Shown here: piece by piece, positions 19,465-30,645 of the stretch
Position numbering within the stretch: position 1 is the stretch's first letter
How the letters are laid out: each line of letters opens with the position of its first letter
Source: Agapetus fuscipes
Lineage: Eukaryota; Arthropoda; Insecta; Trichoptera; Glossosomatidae
Direction of reading: 5' to 3'
Assembly: GCA_951799405.1 (NCBI GenBank)
Contig: OX637356.1
Location: 14,593,229 to 14,657,228 of the forward strand
DNA: 64,000 nt
Made by a program: the position numbers and the translations under genes
The notes under the pieces: generated by a model
What the model was told of the DNA's origin: nothing
Database searches by the model: none
What the model saw: the letters and a program-made list of their open reading frames with translations, nothing else

Positions 19465-20370
19465 TTTCAGGGAACCCGTGTAAAAATTTCGCAATCTGTG
19501 GTGTATCTTGGAGTCAAGTTACACACCAAACTGAGCTTCACTCAGCACGCCAAAGCGATCACTATCCGAGGTAGCAATGCCTACGGAAAGGTCGCCCGTC
19601 TATCGCGCGTAAAGTGGGGCCTGCAAGGCCGCGCTCTTCGGATCCTTTATGACTCAGTCTTCCTAGGTATTGCTGCGTACGCGTCAATATGCTGGGCGGA
19701 CAAGTGCCTTTCAGGCAACACGCGCCGCGCAGTTCTTTCTGGTCAGAGACGGGCTCTGTTACTAATGACTAAAGCGTATAGAACGACCTCCACTGTGGCT
19801 CTTCCAGTCTTAGCGGGGGTCTTCCCATTAGATCTCCAGCTACAACTCTCAGCTGCCTTCGGTCTTCTCAGACGCGGCCTTTCGGCGGCGATCGATGCCA
19901 CAATTGTCGAACCTCCCGTGGGGCGCGTAACGCAAGCCGTTAAAGACACTCTTTTTTCCCTCGCGACACGGCAATGGCAGCGAGAGTGGAATAGTTCGGA
20001 GAACAACATATTGTACTCTTTTTTCCCCTCCGTCGAGCAGCGCTTGGCTGCAAAGTGGCTTGTCCCGAACCACTTTACCAGCCAGTTTTTAACTGGCCAC
20101 GGAAACTTTAAAGCCAAACTACACCAGCTGGGTATCCCATCCATCTTATCAGCAGAGTGCCCTTGCGGCGCCAGCTCCCAGGACGTGCCTCATATATTAT
20201 GGTACTGTCTATTGCGACACTCTGATCGGGTTGCGCTCCTTGCTGCAGTACGGCCGGCCATTGGCCCAGTCGGTTACGCAGACTTTTTTGCTACAAAATC
20301 AAATTTCTCCGCTTTTGAGCGATTTTGCGCTTTATTTTGCCAAGCTGCATCCGCAGCGGATTCACAGTAA
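19447..20370 (+). pseudogene. R1-type LINE ORF2, C-terminal third
   Basis: An uninterrupted 307-codon frame. It begins after the RT palm with VYLGVKLHTKLSFTQHA and continues through YGKVARLSRVKWGLQGRALR and the YASICWADK block. Near residues 243-260 it has the cysteine-histidine motif CPCGASSQDVPHILWYC that ends R1-clade ORF2 proteins. The endonuclease and the RT catalytic motifs are missing, so the copy is 5'-truncated and cannot move by itself. GC content is visibly higher than in the flanks. No stop has yet arisen, which suggests a fairly recent insertion. Confidence 0.8.
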
Positions 20371-20660
20371 TCCTGTCCTTAGATTTAAATTATTATTATT
20401 TCGTATTATGTGTATCATTATTCACGCTACTCGTGATCTAGCAACAATCCCACAAGGAGTGCCACCCGAGGTATGCTATTAGCTTCAGTAACATCGAACC
20501 ATTTACTTTTAGAGTCATGGGCAGTGGGCACGCCTCTGACCTAGAGGTTCTTGTTTTGTCGTGCCGTTGCTTTCACTTCACGGGAAGGCCTTTCGCCACT
20601 TGAGAAAATATATAGCTTTGCATGAGCGTCCATGTGCTGTGGGTCCTTCTGACACATACA
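20371..20660. other. Probable R1-type 3' UTR, no gene
   Basis: Follows the R1-type stop codon. It contains ATTATTATTATT and no recognisable gene. Confidence 0.35.
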
Positions 20661-20664
20661 TACA

Positions 20665-20960
20665 GGACGGGTACGAGGAGGGTTTGAGCATACTTCGGAC
20701 TCGTAACTGGAAGGTCGTGGGTTCGAATGCCGGAGGAGCACAAAAAATATACCATTTATATTTTCAAATTTGCTCTTCGCTGGGTTGAAAAATTCATAAA
20801 CCTTTACCAAAGATCGGTCATCAAAAGGTCCATCCAGCCTTACAGCAACTGGGTCTTGCTTGAGAATTGGCGCTTTCTACAGCGATGACCAAGCTCGCAG
20901 AGGGCTCTTGAGGTGTGATACACACAAAAACAGCGCTCACCAAATAAATCAGCCTTATTT
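20665..20960 (+). mobile_element. SINE2, nearly complete
   Basis: Head with CTTCGGACTCGTAACTGGAA and B box GGGTTCGAATGCC, then GGAGGAGCAC, ATATACCATTTATATTTTC, GCTGGGTTGAAAAATTCATA, TCCATCCAGCCTTACAGCAA, GACCAAGCTCGCAGAGGGCT and CACCAAATAAATC. The A-box region is degraded. Confidence 0.75.
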
Positions 20961-20974
20961 AAAAAAAAATTAAG

Positions 20975-21065
20975 TGTTTACAGCATAAGAGGTCAGTCTC
21001 TGTAGACTTTCTTCATTAGTCGTTCATCATCCATTCTTTCAAGATGTCCGGACCATCTCATGGTG
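20975..21065 (-). pseudogene. RTE-type LINE fragment
   Basis: The minus strand encodes MRWSGHLERMDDERLMKKVY, the block seen as LRWFGHMERMNEERLTKKVY in LINE-R at 29,600. It is a short isolated scrap. Confidence 0.6.
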
Positions 21066-21359
21066 ATTTTTTTTTGTTTTGATTGAATTGATTTAGAATA
21101 ATGTGGTAGATATGACGTATTGAATCAACACATTCGTTTAATTAACCGGTCAGTGTTTCACAGTGCATCCAACAACCCCTTTTCAATCACTGGCGCTCCG
21201 CCCTGACCATGTTTTTCAGACTGTCCTAGCACTGGCGTTTGCGAATACAATGATCACCATTTGCAAATTGCGTTCGATGCACAGGTAGGCAGCTGACCGA
21301 ACCAGCTCTCGTCCATCACTGTAACATGCCAAACCAAGGGATTAAACATCGCCTGGGTT

Positions 21360-21502
21360 TCTATTCACGATAGGAGATAGAGTAGATTCATTTCGATTTT
21401 ACCAGAAAAAGCAATAAATGGTATTGTGAGGCACAATACATTAATTATTCCTTTTTCGGGGAAGATCGAGATGAGTCTTCTCTATCCCCTATCGTGAATA
21501 GA
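21360..21502. mobile_element. Small MITE, 143 bp
   Basis: The ends are inverse complements over about 40 bp with few mismatches (TCTATTCACGATAGG on the left, CCTATCGTGAATAGA on the right). No coding potential. Confidence 0.6.
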
Positions 21503-21529
21503 CACCATGTTGTATTGAAAAGTTACGTA

Positions 21530-21813
21530 CCGCTCCCCCAGTTCTTGTTTACCGTATACGCCTCGTATCTTGTTAATATGACTTTTTCATGCAGTTGTCT
21601 TATGAATCTCTACTTACGTCTTATGAAATCTGAAATTCTACACAATCTGAGCCAAGAAAACCCGTAAAACTCGATAATGTGAGAGTTTTTTTAAATATTT
21701 TTTTAAATAAATTTCTTGTTTTCATAAGACACATTGGTCCAGTACACATGCAAACATTGCTCGTGTAAAATTTTCTCAATGGCGTATACGGTAAACAAGA
21801 ACTAAGTCAGCGA
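21530..21813. mobile_element. MITE 'T', copy 1
   Basis: The inverted ends contain AGTTCTTGTTTACCGTATAC and its complement. The interior (CATGCAGTTGTCTTATGAAT, TAAGACACATTGGTCCAGTA) is shared with the copy at 35,082-35,342. Confidence 0.65.
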
Positions 21814-21822
21814 TACAGTATC

Positions 21823-22132
21823 CATCTATAATCTAAGTTGCAAAGATATGTTAACATTGAAAGCTCAAGAGTTAGCCTCTGAAGACGGACGGATAAAGTC
21901 CGATAGCGCTTAGGCATTTTAAACTAAAAAAAATGTGAAAATAAAACTATGTTTGGAAAATTATTTTGAATTAAAATTTAAAGCTCATAACAAATGCACA
22001 AACAAACACGTGTAGTTCGCGCTTACAAATGCTAAATGTGTACTTACAAATAAAATCCAAACTTCAAATGAACATAAACCCTACAACTTTTGCTGATCTT
22101 GCCTGACACAGGGGTGACATTGGCAAAGTAAA
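21823..22132 (-). repeat. LINE-R 3'-end repeat, copy 15 (interrupted)
   Basis: Tail side at 21,823-21,870 and the remainder at 21,978-22,132, separated by about 105 bp of unrelated AT-rich sequence. Confidence 0.7.
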
Positions 22133-22748
22133 CAGTACATTTGGTTTAAAATAAATTTGTAACTCATTTCTTCGCAGATTTTTTTTTTTTTTTTTTAAAT
22201 AATTTATTCAACAAAACAGGAAAATACATTAAAATATATAAAACAATAATAAAAATATATACAATTGATGTTGTACCTTCCCAATTACAATGTTGACATT
22301 AAATATAAGTATTAAAAATAAAAAGAATATAAAAAAAGAATATAAATATAAATACTAATGACAGTAAGATATTTTTTCATACAATGTTGACATTAAATAT
22401 AAGTATTAAAATAAAAAAAAAGAATATAAATATAAATACTAATGATAGTAGGATATTTTTTTTTTTTTTTTTCAAACACAAAATATAAAATATAAAAACC
22501 TATTAAAATAATCATGATAACCGTAATGACACCAAACAATAAGAGATAAAAACAGAATTACATATATCAAATCAGCCTTACATTCACTTGAACATGCCAA
22601 TATTTTTAATTATAATTTTAATTTTTCCCACTCACTAATACCTACACACTGAAATTCTAGTCAAAATTCATTATATTTCATGAACACGTTTCTATTATTA
22701 TTACAATTACAATTATTATTATTATTATTTTACATCATTAATCAAGAA

Positions 22749-25619
22749 TTAAGGGCAAAGTATGGCCGTCGTTAACTTTTTCAAAGTATTGGTCGATTGG
22801 TAAAAAATATCCAGTTCACTAAACTTTTCATTGAACAACCGCGAAGCTCTCAAGAGGAATGAGTTTCCGTATGAATTTGTTCTGTGAGACGGAATATAGA
22901 GCTGGATTTTGGTGTTTCTTGACGTCATCCTAGGCACTCGGATTCCCACTTCAGACAGGAGTTCGGAGCAAGACACGTTACCCCGGATGAGTTTGAATAG
23001 GAACATTAGGTCCAGAACACTCCGTCTCGCTTGGAGCGAAAACAAACCATAGTGTTGCAGCGCCGTATGATAGTCGGCAAGCTCTCGATGGAGACCGTCT
23101 CGGTACAAGAGTGTCCTGATGAGGCGTTTTTGGATGGCCTCTAATCTATTGACATAGATGATATATTGCGGGTTCCAAACTTGGCAAGCATATTCAAGTA
23201 TTGGTCTTACGTAAACTTTATAAAGTCATAATGCCACTGCAGTGTTTCGGAATGGCTTACAAGATCTCAAAACAAACCCAAGCAGTTTGTATGATCTTTT
23301 AATGATGCTATCTATGTGGTAATTGAATCTCAATTTATTGTCTAATACAAGCCCCAGATCACGTACTTGATCGGCAGGTTCCACGAACTCCGATTAAATC
23401 TCGTATTCAAAGACTAATGGGTTCTTTTTCCTAGTGAACCTCACGATGCAACATTTAGAAACATTTAAAGAAAGTTTATTTACGATACAATATTCACCAA
23501 AGCGTTTCAAATCTCTTTGGATAGATACACAATCTCTCACGGATGCCACCTCTGAAAAAATCTTCATATCGTCTGCATAAAGTAAGACGCTTGAATTGAG
23601 GAAGCAGTGTCTTATATCGTTTATAAAAATTAAGAATAAAAGAGGACCCAGATGGCTACCCTGCGGCACACCCGAGACGACCCGTTCTCGTTTGGAGGTG
23701 ATTCCCCCAATCGTTACAGATATTGTTCTATCATACAGGTATGATTTGAGCCACCGGAGTAGGTCACCGTGTATTCCTTGCCACTCCAGCTTGGCAATTA
23801 GGATCTTGTGGGTAATCTTATCAAAACATTTGGAGTAATCAGTGTAGATCACATCAGCCTGAGATCCTGCGTCCATAATCTTTAGAATTTTTTCCGTAAA
23901 CAGTGCCAGATTTGATGCGGTGGACCTGCCTGGTAAAAACCCATGTTGATTTACATCAATTGCATTTTTCACCGCGGAGAAAATCTGATCATATGCTATT
24001 TTTTCGAGTAACTTCCCAAATATAGATAACTTAGACACAGGGCGATAGTTTTCAACATTGTCTTTATTTCCAGATTTGTAAATTGGTACTATGTGCGCAT
24101 ATTTCCATTTACGTGGAAAAACACCCAGACTAAGTGATTTTTTAAATATTATTGCTAATGGCTTAATTAATTTATCACAACAGTTTTTTATGAAAATAAC
24201 CGGCAAACCATCCGGACCACAACCCTTCCTCACGTCTAATGAGCGAATGCTTTCACATAACCTATCCTCATTGATGACTATGGACGAGATAGTGGAGCAA
24301 TCATTAAATGAATCACCAGATTGACGTGCAACCGATAAACCATCATCTTCCACGAAAACGGAGGAAAAGTATTTAAGGAACAAGTCAGATATCCCAGCAG
24401 CATCATTTTTTATTTCATTTTCATACTTCATTTCATTTGGAATACAGCTTTCGCCTTTTTTTGATTTAATAAAGGAAAATAGTTTTTTGGGGTCATTTCT
24501 AATAGACGTCTCCATGTGGTTCAAATATTTACGCTTGCATATCTTTTCCTGTTGTTTGAATCTACTTCTTAGTAATGAAAATGTGGAGTAGTCCAACGGA
24601 TTTCCGTAACGCCTAAACTTAGTATGGAACAATTGTTTTTCTTTTAAGATTTTCTTCAAAGCGTTGGAATACCAAGGAGGTTACTGCGTATTGGTGCTAC
24701 ATAATCGAGATTTCGGGACATATTCATCAATAATTTCATTTACCACACGGTAGAAATTATCCACCATCTCATCAATATCATCCGAATCCAGAATTGAGTC
24801 CCAATCGACCATAGACAAAGAATTGTTAATTATTGTATAGTCGGCCTTTTTGTATACGTACACCATTCTCGGGGTACTCGTACGTAAGGAGCTTAGAATG
24901 CCACTATGATGCGTCACCCGCATACATAGAGACTTGTGATGACGATCCTCGGGCACGAGTGGAGACAAAGGGGTGTCAACCGTCACATTCTTGTTGCATA
25001 AAACTAGGTCTAAAATTCTGGCATTAACATTTGGAAGCCCGTTAAACTGTCTAAGGTCAGAAAATGGCATAAAATCTTGTACAATGAAGGTAGATGGGTC
25101 ACTATAAGGTGTAAACTCGTCATCAGGAGTATTACCCTCAGGAAGAGGGAATATATTTGTGCTCAGGTTAAAGTCTCCAGCGATGAAGAATGTGTCAATA
25201 ACATTTTCAGTAAAGATTTCACAAGCTTTATCTATATGCTGACGCAGGCTTAGGTTGTGTGTCGGCCCTGGAGGAATGTAAACACAACCGATGTGTAAGT
25301 CGGGATTCGCATTACCGGTGGAAATGGTTACCCAGAGATCCTCCGACAGCGAATGCCACTCTGGACGTGCTCGAGACTTAATGTTTTTATTGACACATAT
25401 TAACACTCCCCCACCTTTCGATTGAAGAGTTCGATCATAGTCCCTATCCCTTCTATAAACATTGTAATTAGAGGGAATAAGTTCAGCATCGTAGATGCCG
25501 TCCGTAAGGAATGTTTCCGTCAGTAATATTATGTCGTAATCATCGCTTAATATGTTGGTTAGCAGCGTGTGAGTTTTAGATCTCAAGCCATTAACATTCT
25601 GATAGTATACTGAATACAT
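22749..25619 (-). pseudogene. LINE-B ORF2: endonuclease and reverse transcriptase, three nonsense codons
   Basis: One continuous frame of 957 codons broken by TAA at 24,681-24,683, TAA at 23,394-23,396 and TGA at 23,226-23,228, with no frameshift. The N-terminal apurinic-type endonuclease shows QNVNGLRSK, LTETFL, AGDFNLS and EDRHH. The RT shows HGFLPGRSTASNL, YTDYSKCFDKITH, SGVPQGSHLGPLLF and the catalytic YADD. The C-terminal block ends TLKKLTTAILCP. The TGA could come from a CGA codon by a C-to-T change, and the other stops are also single-base changes away from sense. The enzyme would nick target DNA and copy the element RNA in the nucleus; this copy cannot do so. Confidence 0.88.
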
Positions 25620-26789
25620 CGATATGTGAAATTATAGATAATTCGTAATTATAATTATATAAAACTGTGTGGTTAAAACTTGGTAATTGTGAATTAATTT
25701 GAGTAAGAAATATATAGATAATTAGGTTAGTGCACCGAGCACGTATTACCGAATAAAGTGTTATAATATACGAAGTGTGAGTGAGACCCATCAAAATTAC
25801 AAGACATAGCATACTTGAAGTAAAACAAATGTAAAAGTGAATAAACAGGAAGTGTAAAACATTAGATATAAAAGTAAAAATAGTGTAAAACAATAAAATA
25901 GTAGTGTAGAACAATAAAACAGTAGTATAAAACAATAAAGTTGTGGCGTAAAACAATATAATAGTGTGAAACCATAAAATAGAAGTGTAACACAATAAAA
26001 CAGTAGTGTAAAACAATGAAATAGTGTAAAACAATAAAATAACCGTGTAAAACCATAAACTAGTGCAAAAATGGTAGTGCAAAAAAGACAGTAGATAAAA
26101 ATGTAACAGTAGCATAAGACAGTAAAGCGTTAGTGCAACAATTATAATCATTCGAAAATACAAAACAAATGACGAAGGGAACATCCAGTAAATATATAAG
26201 GGAAACAAAAGTAAATAAAGGTGCTTAAAAAAAAGTGAAGATGTTAAAGTACATAAACGTAATCTATAAATTACTAAAATAAATATAATTGGCTTGTGAG
26301 ACTTATCTTTTATATTTTTTTTTATTTTTAGATTTAATAGAATAATGGTGGTGGAATAATGGATAATATCATAATCCTCTTGAATGATATTAAACTTTAT
26401 TATTTTTTTATTTATTTTGTGATTAAGATACCTAGATATTAATAAATAAATGCGGCTTAGTCGATGGTCACTTTTTGTTGATTTACGCTGAGGTTGGTTG
26501 GCCTTAAAAATTAGCATGTTGACATTATTAATTATTATTGATTTACACGCCATTGCAAGACTTCCGGGCCCTCCACTCATTGAGCTGCAAAATCGCAAAA
26601 CTAAGTGAAGATTAGAACAAATAAACATAAGGAACAAAACCATTGCAAAAGTGCAAGCATTAATTGACGAAAGGACCAACAAGCAAACATTTAAAAAACG
26701 GAACAAGATTGCAAAAACATTCGACCATTGTGCATAAATGATGGTGATATTCTCATTTGAAATTAAAAGCCCAAACGTCAGTGCAGAGA
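25620..26789 (-). repeat. LINE-B ORF1-ORF2 spacer with minisatellite
   Basis: A 1,170-bp AT-rich spacer. At about 25,855-26,080 it holds imperfect tandem units of roughly 20 bp (GTGTAAAACAATAAAATAGT and variants). A long minus-strand frame through it (ending at 25,591) is low-complexity translation of this repeat and not a gene. Confidence 0.75.
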
Positions 26790-27572
26790 TTATAATATTT
26801 TCTTTAAGTCCTCTTCTCTTGATATCCGGATTGGCGGTGAAGTGGGGTTCTTCCTGACGAATAAACGACAGTCTCTTGACCAGACAAACTGAAATCCCGC
26901 ACTCAGGCACTTTGCCTTTGCGGCGCGCAGCAGAGACTTGCTGGTACTTGTCAGATGGTCATTCAAATACACTGCCGTTTTGCCGGCGTATCCCACCTTG
27001 TCCGCAGTGATACCCTTTGCGCGCCTCACCGCTGCCAAGAGCGCGTCCTTCTTGGACTGCTCCTTGAGCTGCAAAATTATGGCTCGGGGCCGCTTGGCAG
27101 CCTCGCGAGACGTGTGCGCAGCTCGGGAGGCGAAGGTGATGTCAGCAGGAGTCAGGGAGACTCCAAGAGCCACCGCTATGGCCAGCGCCACTTCTTGTGG
27201 CTCCTTCCTTGGGCTTTCAGGCACTCCTGAAATCTCAAGGTTATTTTTTCTCTTTTCCTGTTCATTTTTTTCCTGGTTGAGTTCGAGTGCTATAAGTCTG
27301 CACTCGAAGCCTTCCACTTTGTTACCTATCTCCACAATTCGGCCCCCATACTCCCCAACCTTTTAGGCCAAGTCGTCCACCCTCTCATCTTGGTACGTTA
27401 CTGCTTTTTTCAGTTCAGCAATGTCCTTGTTAAGGGCCTCGATTACGCCTTTCAGAGGCCGCAATTCTCTCAACTCTACCTTGATGAGCCGCAGCTCCTC
27501 CACCAGGTCCACTGGTGACGACACTGTGATCGGGGTGGTGGTCACCGCCTTCCTGCGCCTTCCACCTTCCAT
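26790..27572 (-). pseudogene. LINE-B ORF1: coiled coil plus FP25-like domain, one nonsense codon
   Basis: The ATG is at 27,570-27,572. Residues 1-69 (MEGGRRRKAVTTTPITV through a leucine-rich heptad region LVEELRLIKVELRELRPLKG) look like a coiled coil. A TAA at 27,363-27,365 then interrupts the frame. The rest has KRKNNLEISGVPE, a central helix-rich part, and VYLNDHLTSTSKSLLRAAKA followed by FQFVWSRDCRLFVRKN, the pattern of ORF1 proteins with a baculovirus FP25-like C-terminal domain. These coat the element RNA. Unlike LINE-A ORF1 it has no PHD finger. Confidence 0.8.
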
Positions 27573-27726
27573 CGATGTTTATATCTCGAGAAATCGGTCC
27601 AAAACCAAGGTAATCAAACAAAAATAGTGCAGTTATAAATTATAATCACTTGTGATAATATAAACGTGATATGATAATAAAAATGATAATAAAACTTAAG
27701 ATAATATAAACGCAACTAAGTTACAC

Positions 27727-27800
27727 TTTATTGTAACTTCTATAGCCTGCGTTATCCCCGAAGGGGTCGCATGTGGCGATTCGGGACCTATTTATTTTAC
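27727..27800 (-). mobile_element. SINE1 fragment
   Basis: Minus-strand piece around CGACCCCTTCGGGGATAACG, with AAATAAATAGGTCCCGA next to it. Confidence 0.65.
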
Positions 27801-27824
27801 TCGGGACCTATTTTATTGTAGATT

Positions 27825-28070
27825 TTGTAGGGTTTGTGTATTCACACCGTGAAAATTCATTTTATTTAAAAAAAAATTTTTTTTAAACGTACTTTAATTT
27901 CCACAATAATATTTTATATCTCGAGCACTTTCGACCCTCAATACTCAGGTCATTATCTATTATCATTATCATTATTATACATCACTCTTGATAATGACCT
28001 GAGTATTGAGGGTCGAAAGTGCTCGAGATATAATATATTATTGTGAAAATTAAACAACGTTTAAAAAAGA
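27825..28070. mobile_element. Hairpin element H2
   Basis: Starts with the leader AGGGTTTGTGTATTCACACC shared with the element at 34,633. It then forms long inverted arms: 27,915-27,956 is the exact inverse of 27,990-28,031 (core CACTTTCGACCCTCAATACT), and the arms extend outwards with mismatches to about 27,886 and 28,065. The loop is about 33 nt. No coding capacity. Confidence 0.7.
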
Positions 28071-28132
28071 TATATATATTTTAAATATATGAATGTATTT
28101 AGTTATTATACATATTTTAATGGTATATTGTT

Positions 28133-28210
28133 TGTACTCGGCCGGGATTCGAGTCCACAACCTTGCATTTACGAGTCCAAAGTGCTACCACTGGACTACG
28201 GCTCAGTCCA
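28133..28210 (-). mobile_element. SINE2 head
   Basis: Minus-strand B box GGACTCGAATCCC and A-box side CCGTAGTCCAGTGGTAGCAC. The body is missing. Confidence 0.7.
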
Positions 28211-28239
28211 TTAACATTGTGAAGATTAATTTTTAATAA

Positions 28240-28345
28240 ATAATGTAAAAATAAAACACACAGCGCTCGAGGAAATAAATCAACTTGCGAAGAAAAACTT
28301 TGTTTTATTTTTACATTATTAACTTATCGCAATATTTATTTATTT
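28240..28345. repeat. Fragment related to hairpin-element family
   Basis: GCGCTCGAGGAAATAAATCA followed by ACTTGCGAAGAAAA resembles the sequence at 44,385-44,420. Short flanking inverted pieces GTAAAAATAAAACA / TGTTTTATTTTTAC are present. Confidence 0.35.
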
Positions 28346-28980
28346 CGGAGTAAATAAAACGAGAGCATAAAACCTACATTGTATGTTCACTCCGAGTCAG
28401 TCTATGGTCCTTTACAGTGTACCAACACTACCCGACTATTGCATTTCCTTCCGCTTGTTTTGTTTCGGTTGTATTCCGCCGGATTCCGCGAACTCTTGCT
28501 CCGCGGAAAGTTTTGTCAGTTAAAGTGGTCTGAGAGAATAAAAGATAAATAGAGAGCATGAAGCTTCAACTCGCAAGATTGCGAGGAAAAAACAAAAGTA
28601 AAAATATCAAGTGAGCTGCTGCCAAGATTGATTGAAATTTATGATGCTAAAATGATTCATACAGAAGCAAAAGCGGAAACTAGGGTTGAATTTAAATTGG
28701 ATTTTAAATTATTTGACATATAAAAAATAAGAATGTTAGGAAATGACGTTTGAAGTTCAGACAACCAGTACAACTTGTATGGGATGAAAAAGGCGACCGA
28801 TGTTTTATCTCGGTCATATTCGTCCAAATTGAACGGCTGTCGCATTCTACCTATTCTTCTCGCATTGTTCTTGCATTTTATTAAAAAATCTTGATTTTCC
28901 CAATTTTCTATTTATTGCTCTTTATTATTAAACGTGCGATTTGTTTAAAAATTGAAATTAATCACCCACACTGACGAATA
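28346..28980. other. No recognised feature
   Basis: No gene, RNA or known repeat. A 62-codon minus-strand frame (28,657-28,845) is not supported by any motif. Confidence 0.4.
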
Positions 28981-28984
28981 TTTG

Positions 28985-29090
28985 ACGAACTTGGTTCACT
29001 TTATCCAATGCCACCTCATTTCAGACATGAGCGGAAGGAGTTGCAAGGTTTATGTTCATGTGAGATTTATTTTTGTAAATGTAAATAAGT
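28985..29090 (+). repeat. LINE-R 3'-end repeat, copy 16 (very old)
   Basis: Weak match: TTGGTTCACTTTATCCAATG, then CAAGGTTTATGTTCATGTGA. Many changes and no ends. Confidence 0.4.
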
Positions 29091-29389
29091 ACTGTAATTA
29101 ATTTGAAAGTTAATTTTAATTTTAAAAGGTAATCTAGTTTTTTAATTGTTAATAATCGTGTGTTTTAGTTTCAGCCGTCGGTCGTACACAAAGGGTGCCT
29201 CCTAAGGGCGTTGGCTACCTCGCCAAAGAAACGTCGAGAATAATCTAAAGTCTCCTACAACAGCTGTTCATTGAACATCCAAGGAGTATAATTAATCTTG
29301 AAATTCAATTTCAGCAAGTAAAACTGATCTCTCTCTAGAATCTAGGGAGTCTCCCGCACAGGATTTCATAAAAAAAATTATATCGAATT

Positions 29390-30236
29390 ATATCGATTGG
29401 CGGTACGCAGTGGCATACTTTTACCCACCTTGATGTATGGAAGCGAGGCCTGGACGGTGAATGAAAGTGAAATTAGTAAAGTCCATACTGTTGAAATGGA
29501 CTTTCTAAGAAGTATGATTGGGAAAAAACGGAGTGACAGGGTGAGGAATGATTTTGTAAGAAAAGAATGTGGTGCAAAAGAAAGTGTGAAAGTGAAGATT
29601 AAAAGAAGTTTGTTAAGATGGTTTGGGCATATGGAGAGAATGAATGAGGAAAGACTGACGAAGAAAGTATATGTTGGTAGAATAGATGGATGTCGTGGTA
29701 GAGGAAGACCGAGAAAGGTATGGATGGACCAAATATCCGAAATTGCGAATGAATGGAATATCCAGAGTCATAATAAAAGAAGAGCTTGTATGAAGAAGGT
29801 TATGACTCTGGAGGAAATGAAAGAAGTATGCAAGGATAGAAAGAAATGGCGGTTGATCTGTGATGTTGGCGGCTAGGGTTTGTTAAAGTGAATTTGGTTT
29901 TATGATTTAGTTTTTTATGTCCATGTATATATTGTTATTTTTATTCTCTGATTTTAAAAAATGTAATTTGTCATGTATGTTCCTTGACTTATAGGTTGTT
30001 ATGCGGCTGACCACCCATAATATAAAAATTGGTTCACTTTGCCATTGTCACCCCTGTTTCAGGGAAGGACGGCAAGAGTTGCAAGGCTTATGTTCATTTG
30101 AGATTGGGTTTTTATATTGTAGGTCCACATGCGGCATGTGTTAGCGCGAAATTATACATATCTGCTTGTGGGAATGCATTTAGTATAAATCTTAAATGAT
30201 ATATATCTTTGCAGCTTAGATTAGATTAGATTAGAT
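29390..30236 (+). mobile_element. LINE-R 3' end, reference copy (5-bp-tail subfamily)
   Basis: Holds the longest uninterrupted LINE-R coding piece (to 29,876), about 100 bp of 3' UTR, the complete 245-bp unit (from 29,980), and a tail of TTAGA units ending at 30,236. This copy shows that the abundant 245-bp repeat is the 3' UTR of an RTE-type LINE and not a separate SINE. It is 5'-truncated near 29,390. A fragment of another LINE family (CTCCCGCACAGGATTTCAT) precedes it at 29,325-29,370. Confidence 0.85.
29397..29876 (+). pseudogene. LINE-R ORF, C-terminal 159 residues
   Basis: The frame encodes the post-RT region typical of RTE-like LINEs: LPTLMYGSEAWTVNESEISK, then an EMDFLRSMIG block, LRWFGHMERMNEERLTKKVY, the GRGRPRKVWMDQISEIANEW block, and the end MTLEEMKEVCKDRKKWRLIC. 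It lacks the endonuclease and the RT active site. The same end is recognisable in at least six other copies in the window. The first in-frame ATG-like start has no meaning here because the copy is 5'-truncated. The RTE label is from motif resemblance and is not certain. Confidence 0.78.
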
Positions 30237-30295
30237 ATACTTTGTATGTATAATGTATCTACATACATACATACATTCATTTTATTTTTATTTCA

Positions 30296-30395
30296 TAATT
30301 TTTTCATTCATCCTTCTTCGCTCACTCTACGTATCCATTTTTTCTACAAATCTCCTAATCTGATCAAGCCCTGTCATGCTTTCTGCTATTGTTCC
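30296..30395 (-). pseudogene. RTE-type LINE scrap, second family (weak)
   Basis: The plus strand resembles the 45,800 copy (ATCTCCTAATCTGATCAAGC compared with ATCTCCTCAATCTGATCACT). Degraded. Confidence 0.3.
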
Positions 30396-30582
30396 CCTGG
30401 TATCAGGAGCGCATATCCACGCAGGAGGTAAATGACAGTAATTATTCAGTGCTGACGTCACGAGCAGTCACCTGTACGGCTCCACCCACATCAGTACGTC
30501 ACACAACAAACCTCCCAACACAACATGCCGCCCTGATACAATGTGTGTAATACATCTGGTGAATTATTTATAAACCAATGGA

Positions 30583-30642
30583 GTCTAATCCAATCTAAGT
30601 TGCAAAGATATGTTACATTTGAGATTCACATTATATAGTGGG
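30583..30642 (-). repeat. LINE-R 3'-end repeat, copy 18 (tail end only)
   Basis: CTAATCCAATCTAAGTTGCA and the adjoining 30 bp, then the match stops. Confidence 0.65.
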
Positions 30643-30645
30643 CAG

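Larger units (their letters stand above)
22171..27640 (-). mobile_element. LINE-B, two-ORF non-LTR retrotransposon, decayed
   Basis: Read on the minus strand the element has a 5' UTR (about 27,573-27,640), ORF1 (27,572-26,790), a long spacer (26,789-25,620), ORF2 (25,619-22,749), an AT-rich 3' UTR with an internal tandem duplication (22,292-22,380 and 22,383-22,459), and a poly(A) tail seen as poly(T) at about 22,174-22,188. Both ORFs keep one frame throughout but carry nonsense codons. The domain set (endonuclease, RT, ORF1 with an FP25-like C-terminal part) fits the Jockey/CR1 superfamily. The exact 5' boundary is uncertain. Confidence 0.85.

Noticed and set aside
25591..26910. A 439-codon minus-strand frame
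   Set aside because: It is low-complexity translation of the LINE-B spacer minisatellite and the antisense-shifted end of ORF1.
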